Source of the DNA: Mycobacterium gordonae
GTDB taxonomy: Bacteria; Actinomycetota; Actinomycetes; Mycobacteriales; Mycobacteriaceae
Assembly (NCBI RefSeq): GCF_001417955.2
Contig: NZ_LKTM01000246.1
Span: 1-58,449, forward strand
Length of the DNA stretch: 58,449 nt
Direction: 5' to 3'
The notes under the pieces are model-generated. The model searched no databases and was not told the DNA's origin. It saw only the letters and a program-made list of their open reading frames with translations. The position numbers were made by a program, and so were the translations under genes. Each line of letters opens with the position of its first letter. Position 1 is the first letter of the stretch. Below are positions 28,762 to 37,656 of the stretch, in pieces.

Positions 28762-28821
28762 GCGAGCAGACGCGAACTCGCACGATAGGGGCCCATATCG
28801 TGCGAGTTCGCGTCTGCTCGC
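28762..28821. repeat. Long palindrome, repeat element copy 2
   Basis: Perfect 26-bp arms (28762-28787 and 28796-28821) around ggggccca. The outer arm gcgagcagacgcgaa is identical to the palindrome at 26096, while the inner part differs. Unlike that copy, it sits between divergent genes, so it cannot be a shared terminator; it may be a mobile palindromic repeat. It lies in the 353-bp gap 28584-28936, which has no gene but holds the cysD promoter. Confidence 0.85.
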
Positions 28822-28874
28822 GAGGGGGAGGCGCCCCTCCATCCCAGGAAATGCGGCATTGACACCGGCAATGG

Positions 28875-28936
28875 GGGCTGGTTCTATATCTTCTAATAAC
28901 AGTAAATTTGGTCAATCCAACCAACTTAACCGGGAA
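28875..28936 (+). promoter_or_regulatory. AT-rich cysD promoter region with inverted repeat
   Basis: A sharply AT-rich stretch (tatatcttctaataacag) precedes cysD. An inverted repeat TTGGT-N7-ACCAA at 28908-28924 extends imperfectly to 10-bp arms (28903-28929, 8 of 10 matched). It is a plausible operator for sulfur control; the Rrf2 gene behind cysNC is a candidate regulator. Inference only. Confidence 0.45.
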
Positions 28937-29875
28937 ATGATGCTGATGACTACCGACGTCAAAGCCGGCCCCGCCGTCGGTCAGTACGAGTTGAGCCATC
29001 TGCGCTCGCTCGAGGCCGAGGCGATCCACATCATCCGAGAAGTCGCCGCCGAGTTCGAGCGGCCGGTGCTGCTGTTCTCCGGCGGCAAGGACTCGATCGT
29101 CATGTTGCACTTGGCGCTCAAGGCTTTTCGGCCCGGACGGCTGCCGTTCCCGGTGATGCACGTGGACACCGGCCACAACTTCGACGAGGTCCTGCAGACC
29201 CGCGACGAGCTGGTCGAGGAAGCCGGGGTGCGGCTGGTGGTGGCCTCGGTGCAGGACGACATCGATGCGGGCCGGGTGGTGGAGACCATTCCCTCGCGCA
29301 ACCCGCTGCAGACGGTGACGCTGCTGCGCGCCATCGCGGAGAACAAGTTCGACGCGGCGTTCGGCGGCGCCCGGCGTGACGAGGAGAAGGCGCGGGCCAA
29401 GGAGCGGGTGTTCAGCTTCCGCGACGAGTTCGGCCAGTGGGACCCGAAGGCGCAGCGCCCCGAGTTGTGGAACCTCTACAACGGGCGTCATCACAAGGGT
29501 GAGCACATCCGGGTCTTCCCGCTGTCCAACTGGACCGAGTTCGACATCTGGTCCTACATCGGCGCCGAGAAGGTCAAGTTGCCGTCGATCTATTTTGCGC
29601 ACCGCCGCAAGGTTTTTCAGCGCGACGGCATGCTGCTGGCGGTGCACCGGCACCTGCAGCCGCGCGCCGACGAGAAGGTGTTCGAGACCTCGGTGCGGTT
29701 CCGCACCGTCGGTGACGTCACCTGCACCGGCTGTGTGGAATCCGAGGCGGCCACCGTGTCGGAGGTCATTGCCGAGACTGCGGTGTCACGATTGACAGAA
29801 CGCGGAGCCACCAGGGCAGACGACCGGATTTCGGAGGCCGGCATGGAAGACCGTAAGCGGCAGGGGTACTTCTGA
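28937..29875 (+). CDS. cysD: Sulfate adenylyltransferase subunit 2 CysD
   Basis: 312 residues; starts MMLMTTDVKAGPAVGQ, and the third in-frame ATG at 28946 is also possible. PP-loop ATP-binding motif LLFSGGKDSIVMLHLALKAF, then VMHVDTGHNFDEV, FGGARRDEEKARAKER and the C-terminal DRISEAGMEDRKRQGYF. Forms ATP sulfurylase with CysN, making APS from sulfate and ATP. The stop overlaps the cysN start (TGATG), so both are coupled. Confidence 0.95.
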   Translation: MMLMTTDVKAGPAVGQYELSHLRSLEAEAIHIIREVAAEFERPVLLFSGGKDSIVMLHLALKAFRPGRLPFPVMHVDTGHNFDEVLQTRDELVEEAGVRLVVASVQDDIDAGRVVETIPSRNPLQTVTLLRAIAENKFDAAFGGARRDEEKARAKERVFSFRDEFGQWDPKAQRPELWNLYNGRHHKGEHIRVFPLSNWTEFDIWSYIGAEKVKLPSIYFAHRRKVFQRDGMLLAVHRHLQPRADEKVFETSVRFRTVGDVTCTGCVESEAATVSEVIAETAVSRLTERGATRADDRISEAGMEDRKRQGYF

Positions 29876-31719
29876 TGGCGACACTTCTGCGCCTGGCGAC
29901 CGCGGGTTCGGTCGACGACGGCAAGTCCACGCTGATCGGGCGGTTGCTCTACGACTCCAAGGCTGTGATGGAGGATCAGTGGGCTGCCGTCGAGAAGACC
30001 TCCAAGGACCGCGGCCACGACTACACCGACCTCGCTCTGGTCACCGACGGCCTGCGCGCCGAGCGTGAGCAGGGCATCACCATCGACGTCGCCTACCGCT
30101 ATTTCGCTACTCCCAAGCGGAAATTCATCATCGCCGACACTCCCGGGCACATTCAGTACACCCGCAACATGGTGACCGGTGCCTCCACCGCGCAGCTGGT
30201 GATCGTGCTCGTCGATGCGCGGCACGGCCTGCTGGAGCAGTCGCGCCGGCATGCCTTCCTCGCGTCGCTGCTGGGCATCCAGCACATTGTGCTGGCCGTC
30301 AACAAGATGGACCTGATCGGTTGGGACAAAGAGCAATTCGAGGCGATCCGGGACGACTTCCACGCCTTCGCGGCGCGTCTGGATGTGCAGGACGTCGCCA
30401 CCATCCCGATCTCCGCACTGCACGGCGACAACGTGGTGACCAAATCCGAGCAGACACCCTGGTACGAGGGCCCGGCGCTGCTGTCGCACCTCGAAGAGGT
30501 CTTCATCGCCGGTGACCGCAACCTGGTCGACGTGCGGTTCCCCGTGCAGTACGTCATCCGCCCGCACACGCACGAGCATCAGGACCACCGCAGCTATGCC
30601 GGCACCGTGGCCAGTGGCGTGATGCGTCCCGGTGACGAGGTGGTGGTGCTGCCGATCGGCAAGGCCACCCGAATCGCCGCCATCGAGGGTCCGAACGGTC
30701 CTGTGACAGAGGCATTTCCGCCGATGGCGGTGTCGGTGAGTCTGACCGACGACATCGACATATCCCGCGGCGACATGATTGCCCGCACCAACAATCAGCC
30801 CCGGGTCGCCCAGCAGTTCGACGCCACCGTGTGCTGGATGGCCGACGGGTCGGCGCTGGAACCCGGCCGCGACTACGTCATCAAGCACACCACCCGGACC
30901 ACCCGCGCGCGCATCACCGGGCTGGACTACCGGCTCGACGTCAACACCCTGCACCGCGACAAGACGGCAACGGCGCTCAAGCTGAACGAGCTCGGCCGCA
31001 TCTCGTTGCGCACCCAGGTGCCGCTGCTGCTCGACGAGTATTCCCGCAACGCCAGCACCGGGTCCTTCATCCTGATCGATCCCGACACCAACGGCACGGT
31101 GGCAGCGGGCATGGTGTTGCGTGACGTGGCGGCCCAGAAGGCCAGCCCGAACACCGTGCGGCACAAGTCACTGGTGACCGCCAGTGACCGCGCGATTCAG
31201 GGCAGGACGGTGTGGCTCACCGGTTTGTCCGGCGCCGGCAAGTCGTCGGTGGCCATGCTGGTCGAGCAGAAGTTGCTCGAAAAGGGCATTCCCGCTTACG
31301 TTCTCGACGGCGACAACCTGCGACACGGCCTGAACGCCGACCTGGGCTTCAGCATGGCTGACCGGGCGGAGAACCTGCGCCGGCTGGCGCACGTGGCCAC
31401 GCTGCTCGCGGATTCGGGCCAGATCGTGCTGGTGCCGGCGATCAGTCCGTTGGCCGAGCACCGCGAGATGGCCCGTAAGGTCCACGCCGACGCGGGCTTT
31501 GAGTTCTTCGAGGTGTTCTGCGACACCCCCCTCAAGGAGTGTGAGCGGCGCGACCCCAAAGGGTTGTACGCCAAGGCGCGGGCGGGGGAGATCACCCACT
31601 TCACCGGAATCGACAGCCCGTATCAGCGGCCCAAGAACCCGGATCTGCGGCTCACCGCCGACCGTAGTGTCGAAGAGCAGGCGCAGAGCGTGATCGACAT
31701 GCTGGAAGTGCGCGCCTAA
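29875..31719 (+). CDS. cysNC: Bifunctional CysN GTPase / CysC APS kinase
   Basis: 614 residues. The CysN part (1 to about 430) is an EF-Tu-like GTPase: [48 protein letters not shown]. The CysC part (about 438-614) has the kinase P-loop [22 protein letters not shown] and [18 protein letters not shown]. The fused enzyme drives APS synthesis by GTP hydrolysis and then phosphorylates APS to PAPS, the sulfate donor for sulfolipids and, through APS, for cysteine synthesis. Matches M. tuberculosis Rv1286. Confidence 0.95.
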   Translation: MATLLRLATAGSVDDGKSTLIGRLLYDSKAVMEDQWAAVEKTSKDRGHDYTDLALVTDGLRAEREQGITIDVAYRYFATPKRKFIIADTPGHIQYTRNMVTGASTAQLVIVLVDARHGLLEQSRRHAFLASLLGIQHIVLAVNKMDLIGWDKEQFEAIRDDFHAFAARLDVQDVATIPISALHGDNVVTKSEQTPWYEGPALLSHLEEVFIAGDRNLVDVRFPVQYVIRPHTHEHQDHRSYAGTVASGVMRPGDEVVVLPIGKATRIAAIEGPNGPVTEAFPPMAVSVSLTDDIDISRGDMIARTNNQPRVAQQFDATVCWMADGSALEPGRDYVIKHTTRTTRARITGLDYRLDVNTLHRDKTATALKLNELGRISLRTQVPLLLDEYSRNASTGSFILIDPDTNGTVAAGMVLRDVAAQKASPNTVRHKSLVTASDRAIQGRTVWLTGLSGAGKSSVAMLVEQKLLEKGIPAYVLDGDNLRHGLNADLGFSMADRAENLRRLAHVATLLADSGQIVLVPAISPLAEHREMARKVHADAGFEFFEVFCDTPLKECERRDPKGLYAKARAGEITHFTGIDSPYQRPKNPDLRLTADRSVEEQAQSVIDMLEVRA

Positions 31720-31754
31720 GAGGGCCGGCGCGCAGGGCTGGCACAATCCTGGTC

Positions 31755-32234
31755 ATGCGGATGTCGGCCAAGGCGGAGTACGCCGTGCGGGCGATGGTCC
31801 AGCTCGCCACGGTCCCCAGCGGCACCTTGGTCAAAACCGACGAGCTGGCCCAGGCCCAAGGCATTCCGCCGCAGTTCCTCGTCGACATCCTGACCAATCT
31901 GCGGACCGACCGCCTGGTGCGCAGCCACCGGGGACGTGAGGGCGGGTACGAGCTGGCGCGGCCGGGAACCGAGATCAGCATCGCCGATGTGCTGCGCTGT
32001 ATTGACGGCCCGCTGGCGAGTGTCCGCGACATCGGGCTGGGCGACCTGCCCTATTCCGGACCGACGGTCGCGCTCACCGACGTGTGGCGGGCTCTGCGGG
32101 CCAGCATGCGGTCGGTGCTGGAAGAAACGACCGTGGCCGACGTCGCCAACGGCACCCTGCCCGAGCACGTTGCGCAGATGGCCGACGACTACCGCGATCA
32201 GGAGAGCCATCGGCACGGCGCCGCGCGCGGTTAA
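31755..32234 (+). CDS. Rrf2-family transcriptional regulator (Rv1287-like)
   Basis: 159 residues starting [18 protein letters not shown]. Winged helix with [35 protein letters not shown] is characteristic of Rrf2. It has only one cysteine (VLRCIDG), so it lacks the three-Cys cluster ligands of IscR/NsrR and more resembles CymR, the cysteine-metabolism regulator of Bacillus. Placement 35 bp after cysNC makes control of sulfate assimilation a reasonable guess. Overlaps the convergent VOC gene by four bases. Confidence 0.88.
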   Translation: MRMSAKAEYAVRAMVQLATVPSGTLVKTDELAQAQGIPPQFLVDILTNLRTDRLVRSHRGREGGYELARPGTEISIADVLRCIDGPLASVRDIGLGDLPYSGPTVALTDVWRALRASMRSVLEETTVADVANGTLPEHVAQMADDYRDQESHRHGAARG

Positions 32235-32617
32235 CCCGAGCCGTAGGGCCTGGTCAGGATCTCCATCGCGTGCCCGGCCGGGTCGCGGAAGTAGACGCCG
32301 CGGCCCCCGTCACGGGTGTTGATCTCGCCGGGCCGTTGGGCGCGCGGGTCCGCCCAATGGGCAAGGCCGCGGGCCGTGATCTTGCCGTAGATGGCGTCGA
32401 ATTCGGCCTCGGAGACCAGGAACGCGTAATGCTGCGGCCGGATCTGCTCGCTTTCGGCGACGTCGGCGTAGTCCAGGGAGGCGCCATGCTCGAGGGCGAC
32501 GACCAGGAACGGGCCGAACGGTGTGGGGCTGGGCAGGCCGAACAATTCGGCCAGGAACTCTGCGGATTCCCGCTTGTCGCGCGACGCGACGATGGTGTGG
32601 TTGAAGCTGATGCTCAT
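32231..32617 (-). CDS. VOC-family protein (glyoxalase/dioxygenase fold)
   Basis: 128 residues from the ATG at 32617, which follows GGGGAGGAG at a slightly long spacing. One VOC domain: [38 protein letters not shown] and [20 protein letters not shown]; possible metal ligands are His in FNHTIV, His in PQHYAF and Glu in MEIL. Substrate not predictable. Confidence 0.8.
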   Translation of the reverse strand: MSISFNHTIVASRDKRESAEFLAELFGLPSPTPFGPFLVVALEHGASLDYADVAESEQIRPQHYAFLVSEAEFDAIYGKITARGLAHWADPRAQRPGEINTRDGGRGVYFRDPAGHAMEILTRPYGSG

Positions 32618-32727
32618 AGTTCTCGCCAGTCTCCTCCCCGGGTTGCGTGAGCGCCCGCGTGTTGCCGCGGACACGCCGCCCCGGCCGTGCATTTGGGGAC
32701 TCTCGCGGCCACGCGTGCGGCCAAACC

Positions 32728-33150
32728 CTACTTCGGCGCCGTCAGCTCCAGCGCGATGTTGTCCGGGTCGCGGAACTCCAGAATGTACGACGGCCCGATG
32801 TCCTTGATCGGCTCGTGGGCGATCCCAAGATCGTCGAGATGCTCTGCCGCAGAATCTAATTCAGCCTTGCTGCCGACCCGGAAGGCGATGTGGTCCAACC
32901 CGCACCGGTTCTCGTCGAAGCGGTCGTCGGCCACCGGCCGCAACCCCAGCAGCCCGCCGCCCATGTCGTAGATCACGCCGCCGAACAGAAACCCCAGCCG
33001 CCGCCGGGTCGCTTCGTCGGCGTTCTCCGGTGCCTCGATGAGCACCGGCCAGTCGAACCCGCTCTCGTAGAACTGCCGCGACCGTTCGATGTCGGTGACA
33101 GTGAGCCGGACGTGTGCAATTGACGTGCTCGTTAAACCCATCCACCCCAT
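32728..33150 (-). CDS. VOC-family protein (glyoxalase/dioxygenase fold)
   Basis: 140 residues; ATGs at 33150 (MGWMGLTS) and 33141 (MGLTS) are both possible. VOC motifs: SIAHVRLTVTDIERSRQFYE, CGLDHIAFRVGSKAELDSA, YILEFRDPDNIALELTAP. His in AHVRL, His in LDHIAF and Glu in LEL can form the metal site. It is divergent from the oxidoreductase gene with only 18 bp between start codons, so promoters must overlap or lie inside the partner's 5' end. Confidence 0.82.
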   Translation of the reverse strand: MGWMGLTSTSIAHVRLTVTDIERSRQFYESGFDWPVLIEAPENADEATRRRLGFLFGGVIYDMGGGLLGLRPVADDRFDENRCGLDHIAFRVGSKAELDSAAEHLDDLGIAHEPIKDIGPSYILEFRDPDNIALELTAPK

Positions 33151-33168
33151 GCTGCCAGAATCACTTAC

Positions 33169-34059
33169 GTGCAGATAGGTATGACCATGCCCGTGATGGA
33201 GCCCGACCTGGACGCGGGGCTGCTGCGGCAGTGGGCGCAAGCGATCGACGAGGGCCCGTTCTCCTCGCTGTGCTGGGGCGAGCGCATCGCCTTCGACAAC
33301 CCGGACAGCCTGACGCTGTTGGGCGCCATCTCGGCGTGGACGCAACGGGTGCGGCTGGTGACGACGGTGATCGTCCCGCAATTGCATGACCCGGTGATGC
33401 TGGCCAAGGGCCTGGCCACCGGCGACATGCTCAGCGGCGGCCGGCTGACGGTCGGCATCGGGGTCGGCGGCCGGCACGAGGACTACAACGCCGTCGGCGC
33501 CGACCCCAAAACGCAGACGATCCGTGGCATGGCCGAACGGGTCGCCGTCATGAAGCGGGTGTGGGCCGGGGAGAAGACCACGGAGTCGGTGCGGCCGGTG
33601 GGCCCCCCGCCGGTGCAAGAAGGTGGCCCGCCGCTGCACGTCGGCACGATCGGACCGAAGACGGTGCGCAGCGCGGCCGCCTGGGCCGACGGAATGGCCG
33701 GCACCACCCTGGACCTCGATGTCGCCAAGCAGAACGAACTCTTCGACGTCGCACGCACGGCCTGGAACGAGGCCGGCAAACCTGAGCCCCACCTGGCCAC
33801 CTCGTTCTGGTTCGCGTTCGGCGAGGCCGACGACGCCCGGGGCCAGGTGCATCGGCATCTGCGGCGCTACATGAACTGGATCCCCGCCGAGTACGTCGAC
33901 GCCATGGCCCCGATGACCGGTTGGGCGGGCACCGAAGAGGACCTTGTCGCGGTGCTCAAGAGGTTCGCCGACATCGGTACCCACGAGGTGCAGCTCATCC
34001 CCACCAGCTCGGACATCGAGCAGCTGCGCCGCGCGGCGGACGTCGTCGCCGCCCTCTGA
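33169..34059 (+). CDS. LLM-class flavin/F420-dependent oxidoreductase
   Basis: 296 residues, luciferase-like TIM barrel. N terminus MQIGMTMPVMEPDL, the VVTTVIV-like strand VRLVTTVIVPQLHDP, LSGGRLTVGIGVGGRHEDY and the mid-domain HVGTIGPKTVRSAAAWADG are typical of F420-dependent mycobacterial members. The GTG at 33169 is used; an ATG at 33181 is an alternative. It ends directly against the stop of the K+ channel gene. Substrate unknown. Confidence 0.85.
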   Translation: MQIGMTMPVMEPDLDAGLLRQWAQAIDEGPFSSLCWGERIAFDNPDSLTLLGAISAWTQRVRLVTTVIVPQLHDPVMLAKGLATGDMLSGGRLTVGIGVGGRHEDYNAVGADPKTQTIRGMAERVAVMKRVWAGEKTTESVRPVGPPPVQEGGPPLHVGTIGPKTVRSAAAWADGMAGTTLDLDVAKQNELFDVARTAWNEAGKPEPHLATSFWFAFGEADDARGQVHRHLRRYMNWIPAEYVDAMAPMTGWAGTEEDLVAVLKRFADIGTHEVQLIPTSSDIEQLRRAADVVAAL

Positions 34060-35805
34060 TCAGCCCGCGGCCGCTTCGCGCACGGCGGACTGATCAGTCG
34101 GCAGTCCCTTGCGCAAGGTGGCCAGCAGTTCGCGGTACGGGCCCACCAGGTAGACGGTGTCGCCGCCTTCCAGGCGGGCATCGCGGCGCGGATGCAGCTT
34201 GACCTGCCCGTCGGGCCCGGTGATCGCGATGACGCGGGTTTGCGTCGACAACTCGTGCATGGGCTTGCCGTCCAACTCGCTGCCGGAGGCGACGCACATG
34301 CCGCCCACCATGAATGAGCGTTGCCCAACGGAGAACGTCCCGAGCACCTGCAGTCCCATTGCGGCGCCGATGAACCAGGGCGCTGCCAGGTCGACCGTGG
34401 AGCGGACGTGGTTGAACCCGAACCGCTGTGCCACCGCGGAACCCAGCGACCGGTCGTAGACCCGCAACACCAGCGGAACGTGCTTGCGGTGCGGCCTGCG
34501 ATGCGGGCGGGCATGCAACATCTCCCGCAAGACGATGCCGACCTCGATGTTGACCATGTCGTCCTGGGTCAGCACGGCCACCGCGCGCGCCTTCTCGACA
34601 CCGGCGTACTCCAGCGTCTGGCGCAGAGTCGCATCGCCGAAGATCACCGGGACGTCGAGTTCGGCCGCCGAGGCCAGGTACCGGTTGTTGTCGTCGAGCT
34701 CGATCACGGCGACGTCGCATCCGGCGGCGACCAGGTCGCTGACCACGCGGCTGCCGAAAGAACCGAGCCCGACGACGATGATGTGGTTGCGCATGTGGCG
34801 CACTCGCGAGCGCCCGGCCGAGCGAACGAAACGGCGCGACAACAACAGGTCGGCGACGAAGGCCACCAGCAATGCGGTGGTGGTGACGCCGGCGAACATC
34901 AGCATGATGCTGAACAGCCGCAACCAGATCGGCTGGTTGGCGAAGCTGAAGTCGCCGTAACCCACCGTCGCGATGGTCTCGGTGGTGAAGTACAGGGCGT
35001 CGATCCAATTCATGCCCGGCATCCGGTAGCAGAAGCGCAGTACCACCGTCGATACCACCAGCAGGGCCAGCGCCGCCCCCAACGCCCGGTAGAACATCGG
35101 GTTCACTTCGTCACGCACGGTGCGCACGGCGTCCATGCCACGGTGCATCCGGGGCCGGCCGGAGCGCGTCGGCACCGGCCGGGGAACCTGGAGACCGCGG
35201 GCCGTGACCTCCTCGGCGGTGCCGATCATCACCGTCCAGTCACCGGCATGGACCTGCAGGTCCCGGCCGGGGCACGCCACCACCTCACCGGGAGCCGGGG
35301 AGTCCTTTGCGCCGATCACCGCCACCGGCGCAAGATCGCCGTAGATCTCGCGCAAGGTCGCGTCCCGCGGCGCTTCGGAACCCGAGACCACGAAGTGGAT
35401 GCCGGCCGCATCGAACGGGTGCGCGGTATAGGCCAGAACCGATTCGACCACCGAAGGCGCGGCGAGGTCGGCGACATCCAGGATCGCGCCCGGCCCGTTG
35501 TCGGCGGCCATGGCCTCGCGCAGCACGTCGTTGGCCAGGCGGGCGACCACCCGCACGCGCGGGTTGGCTTTCCTTGCAAGCAAGGCGATTTCGAGGTTCT
35601 TCGCGTCGTCGTCGCCGACGCAGACCACCGCGTCGGCGTTGCTGAGGTCGACCCCTACCAGGTTGTCGCCGGTCAGCATCGCGACGTTGGCGCCGACTTT
35701 GTTGAGTTCCTCGATGATTGTCGCGGCCAACGCGTCGTCACCGCTGACGATGATGTGGCGCACCATGTCCCGCCCGCTCCGCCATGAGTTGTCCCGCATG
35801 AACAC
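34060..35805 (-). CDS. Two-helix K+ channel with two RCK (TrkA-type) domains
   Basis: 581 residues; a start at 35766 (MVRHIIVSG) is also plausible. Order: RCK-like domain 1 (about 15-150; its glycine motif is degenerate, HIIVSGDDALAATII), a linker, helix 1 (about 240-260), pore with the selectivity filter TETIATVGYGDFSF, helix 2 (LFSIMLMFAGVTTTALLVAF), then RCK domain 2 with an intact NAD-type motif HIIVVGLGSFGSRVVS, and a C-terminal TrkA_C region (about 490-570). RCK before and after the pore is unusual. Likely a nucleotide-gated potassium channel in the inner membrane. Confidence 0.85.
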   Translation of the reverse strand: MFMRDNSWRSGRDMVRHIIVSGDDALAATIIEELNKVGANVAMLTGDNLVGVDLSNADAVVCVGDDDAKNLEIALLARKANPRVRVVARLANDVLREAMAADNGPGAILDVADLAAPSVVESVLAYTAHPFDAAGIHFVVSGSEAPRDATLREIYGDLAPVAVIGAKDSPAPGEVVACPGRDLQVHAGDWTVMIGTAEEVTARGLQVPRPVPTRSGRPRMHRGMDAVRTVRDEVNPMFYRALGAALALLVVSTVVLRFCYRMPGMNWIDALYFTTETIATVGYGDFSFANQPIWLRLFSIMLMFAGVTTTALLVAFVADLLLSRRFVRSAGRSRVRHMRNHIIVVGLGSFGSRVVSDLVAAGCDVAVIELDDNNRYLASAAELDVPVIFGDATLRQTLEYAGVEKARAVAVLTQDDMVNIEVGIVLREMLHARPHRRPHRKHVPLVLRVYDRSLGSAVAQRFGFNHVRSTVDLAAPWFIGAAMGLQVLGTFSVGQRSFMVGGMCVASGSELDGKPMHELSTQTRVIAITGPDGQVKLHPRRDARLEGGDTVYLVGPYRELLATLRKGLPTDQSAVREAAAG

Positions 35806-35954
35806 CCACTCCCGATGACATGGGCGTCGGCCGGCTTGAACTGACTATCGGTCACGGCGCCGGTTAACGCCAGCACGACGCGCCAATGCGTCGATCCGAA
35901 ACATATCTTGGTCCTGAGCCGAACCGCCCGCAATTCTGTCGCGATACTTGGGTT

Positions 35955-36491
35955 GTGCCTTTTATCGAAACCGTCGCGACGCGCGAGGCCTACCGCAACC
36001 CGTGGATGGTGCTACGCGAAGACGACATCCGCCGGCCCGACGGCAGCCCCGGGATCTATGCGGTAGTGGACAAGCCGACCTACGCGCTCGTAATGCCTTA
36101 TGACGGAGCGCGATTCCGGCTGGTGGAGCAGTTCCGCTATCCCGTGGGCGCGCGCCGCTGGGAGTTCCCACAGGGCACCGCCCCCGATCTGGCCGACCTG
36201 GAACCGGCCGCGCTCGCCGAACGGGAGTTGCGTGAGGAAACCGGGCTGCGGGCAACGTCGTTCGAGGCCCTCGGCCAGCTCGATGTCGCCCCCGGCATGA
36301 GCAGTCAGCGCGGCTGGGTCTTTCTGGCCACCGGAATATCGGAGGGGGATGCCGACCGCGAGCACGAGGAGCAGGACATGCGCAGCGCCTGGTTCCCGCG
36401 CGAGAACGTCGAGCAGATGATGCGCAACGGTGTGATCGCCGACGCGCAGTCGATCGCCGCCTACGGCCTGTTTCTGTTGCAGGGGCGATGA
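35955..36491 (+). CDS. Nudix hydrolase (ADP-ribose pyrophosphatase-like)
   Basis: 178 residues from the GTG at 35955. A GATACT -10 box at 35943-35948 puts the transcript start at about this GTG, so the mRNA is probably leaderless; an upstream in-frame ATG at 35886 is less likely. Nudix box GTAPDLADLEPAALAERELREETGL, read in two parts, has the REXXEE metal-binding core. FRYPVGARRWEFPQG upstream is typical of ADP-ribose pyrophosphatases. Confidence 0.88.
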   Translation: MPFIETVATREAYRNPWMVLREDDIRRPDGSPGIYAVVDKPTYALVMPYDGARFRLVEQFRYPVGARRWEFPQGTAPDLADLEPAALAERELREETGLRATSFEALGQLDVAPGMSSQRGWVFLATGISEGDADREHEEQDMRSAWFPRENVEQMMRNGVIADAQSIAAYGLFLLQGR

Positions 36492-36521
36492 ACTTCCGGC
36501 CCGACGACGGTCTACCCCGGT

Positions 36522-37052
36522 ATGACGATCACACAGCGCAACCTCGACGGCTACGGGACACCGCCGGTCGAGTGGGACCGTGTCAAAGCGGTGTTGGACG
36601 GCCCGCTGCCGCAGGCGCCGGGCACCGGTGGCCCGCACCGGCACACCACCTGGCTCACCACGATCAACCCCGACGGGAGTCCGCACGTGACGCCGGTGGG
36701 CGTGCAAGCGGTGGACGGCACCTGGTACTTCACCTCCGGTCCGGCTACCCGCAAGTCCCGCAATCTGGCTCGTGACGCCCGATGCACCGTCAGCGTCGCC
36801 ACCGAGCCGTTCGACCTCGTTCTTGAAGGCGTGGCCGAACGGGTCACCGAAGAAGGTGAATTGACCTCTGTGGCAGCGGTATACGCCGCAGACGGCTGGC
36901 CGGCCGAGGTGGCCGGTGACGCGCTCACCGCGCCGTTCAGCGCACCCTCGGCAGGACCGGCGCCCTGGCATCTCTACCGGGTGCGACCGTCCACGGTGTT
37001 CGCCTTCGGAACAGCAGAACCGTTCGGTGCGACGAAGTTCGAATTGGGCTGA
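36522..37052 (+). CDS. Pyridoxamine 5'-phosphate oxidase-family flavin/F420-binding protein
   Basis: 176 residues with a split-barrel fold: TTWLTTINPDGSPHVTPVG, GTWYFTSGPATRKSRNLARD and CTVSVATEPFDLVLEGVAERV are the PPOX core. The C terminus WHLYRVRPSTVFAFGTAEPFGATKFEL resembles mycobacterial F420-binding members. It probably reduces or oxidises an unidentified small molecule. Follows the Nudix gene by 30 bp and could be cotranscribed. Confidence 0.85.
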   Translation: MTITQRNLDGYGTPPVEWDRVKAVLDGPLPQAPGTGGPHRHTTWLTTINPDGSPHVTPVGVQAVDGTWYFTSGPATRKSRNLARDARCTVSVATEPFDLVLEGVAERVTEEGELTSVAAVYAADGWPAEVAGDALTAPFSAPSAGPAPWHLYRVRPSTVFAFGTAEPFGATKFELG

Positions 37053-37101
37053 GCGGGATCGTATCCGCGCCGATACCGGATAGCGTCATCGAACCGACAG
37101 C

Positions 37102-37599
37102 ATGGACACGATGCGCCTGAGATGGAAGTTCGTGATCCTCGCCGCGCTTGTCCCGGCCTTCGGCATGCCGGCGGCGTACGCGGCGGCACCGTCGTGGAAC
37201 GGGAAATACTCGCTGGTGCGGTATGCGGTCGACAAGACGGGCACCAGCGTTGCCGCCCACCAAACCGAACAAACTTTCAGCGCCGACTACGTCTTCTCGA
37301 CGGTGTGCTCGGCCGCGACCTGCGTCGCCACCGCCAACAACGGCCCCAAACCCAACAACCCGACGATCTCGGTGCCATCGCACTACACGTGGGACGGCAC
37401 CCGGTGGGTTGAGCGCTTCGACTTCCAGTGGGATTGCTATATGGGAGAGGGAGTTCCGAAAGTCTGGGCGCCCGCCAAGTCGTGGGCGTTCTATACGCCG
37501 CAGTCCGACGGTTCGCTGCGCGGCACCTGGCACACCGACATCGCCAGCGGTCCGTGCCAGGGCAGCGTCGAGATGCCGGTGGCGGCGCTCCGCACGTAG
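37102..37599 (+). CDS. Secreted protein of unknown function (Cys-paired mycobacterial family)
   Basis: 165 residues with signal peptide (1 to about 29, ending AAYAAA). The mature protein has the pattern WxGKYSL, VCSAATCVATA, WDGTRW, WDCYMG, DGSLRGTW and GPCQGSV. The spacing of Cys and Trp resembles the proteins at 48007-48453 and 49924-50448, suggesting a shared small beta-sandwich with disulfides. Function unknown. Confidence 0.75.
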   Translation: MDTMRLRWKFVILAALVPAFGMPAAYAAAPSWNGKYSLVRYAVDKTGTSVAAHQTEQTFSADYVFSTVCSAATCVATANNGPKPNNPTISVPSHYTWDGTRWVERFDFQWDCYMGEGVPKVWAPAKSWAFYTPQSDGSLRGTWHTDIASGPCQGSVEMPVAALRT

Positions 37600-37614
37600 C
37601 CCCGCGCAACGAAA

Positions 37615-37641
37615 CGCCGCCCCACACTTTGTGAGGCGGCG
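37615..37641. terminator. Hairpin between convergent genes
   Basis: Arms 37615-37625 and 37631-37641 (cgccgccccac / gtgaggcggcg) pair at 10 of 11 positions around acttt. It lies 16 bp from each stop codon of two convergent genes and probably terminates both. Confidence 0.7.
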
Positions 37642-37656
37642 AATCGGGTCGAGGAT

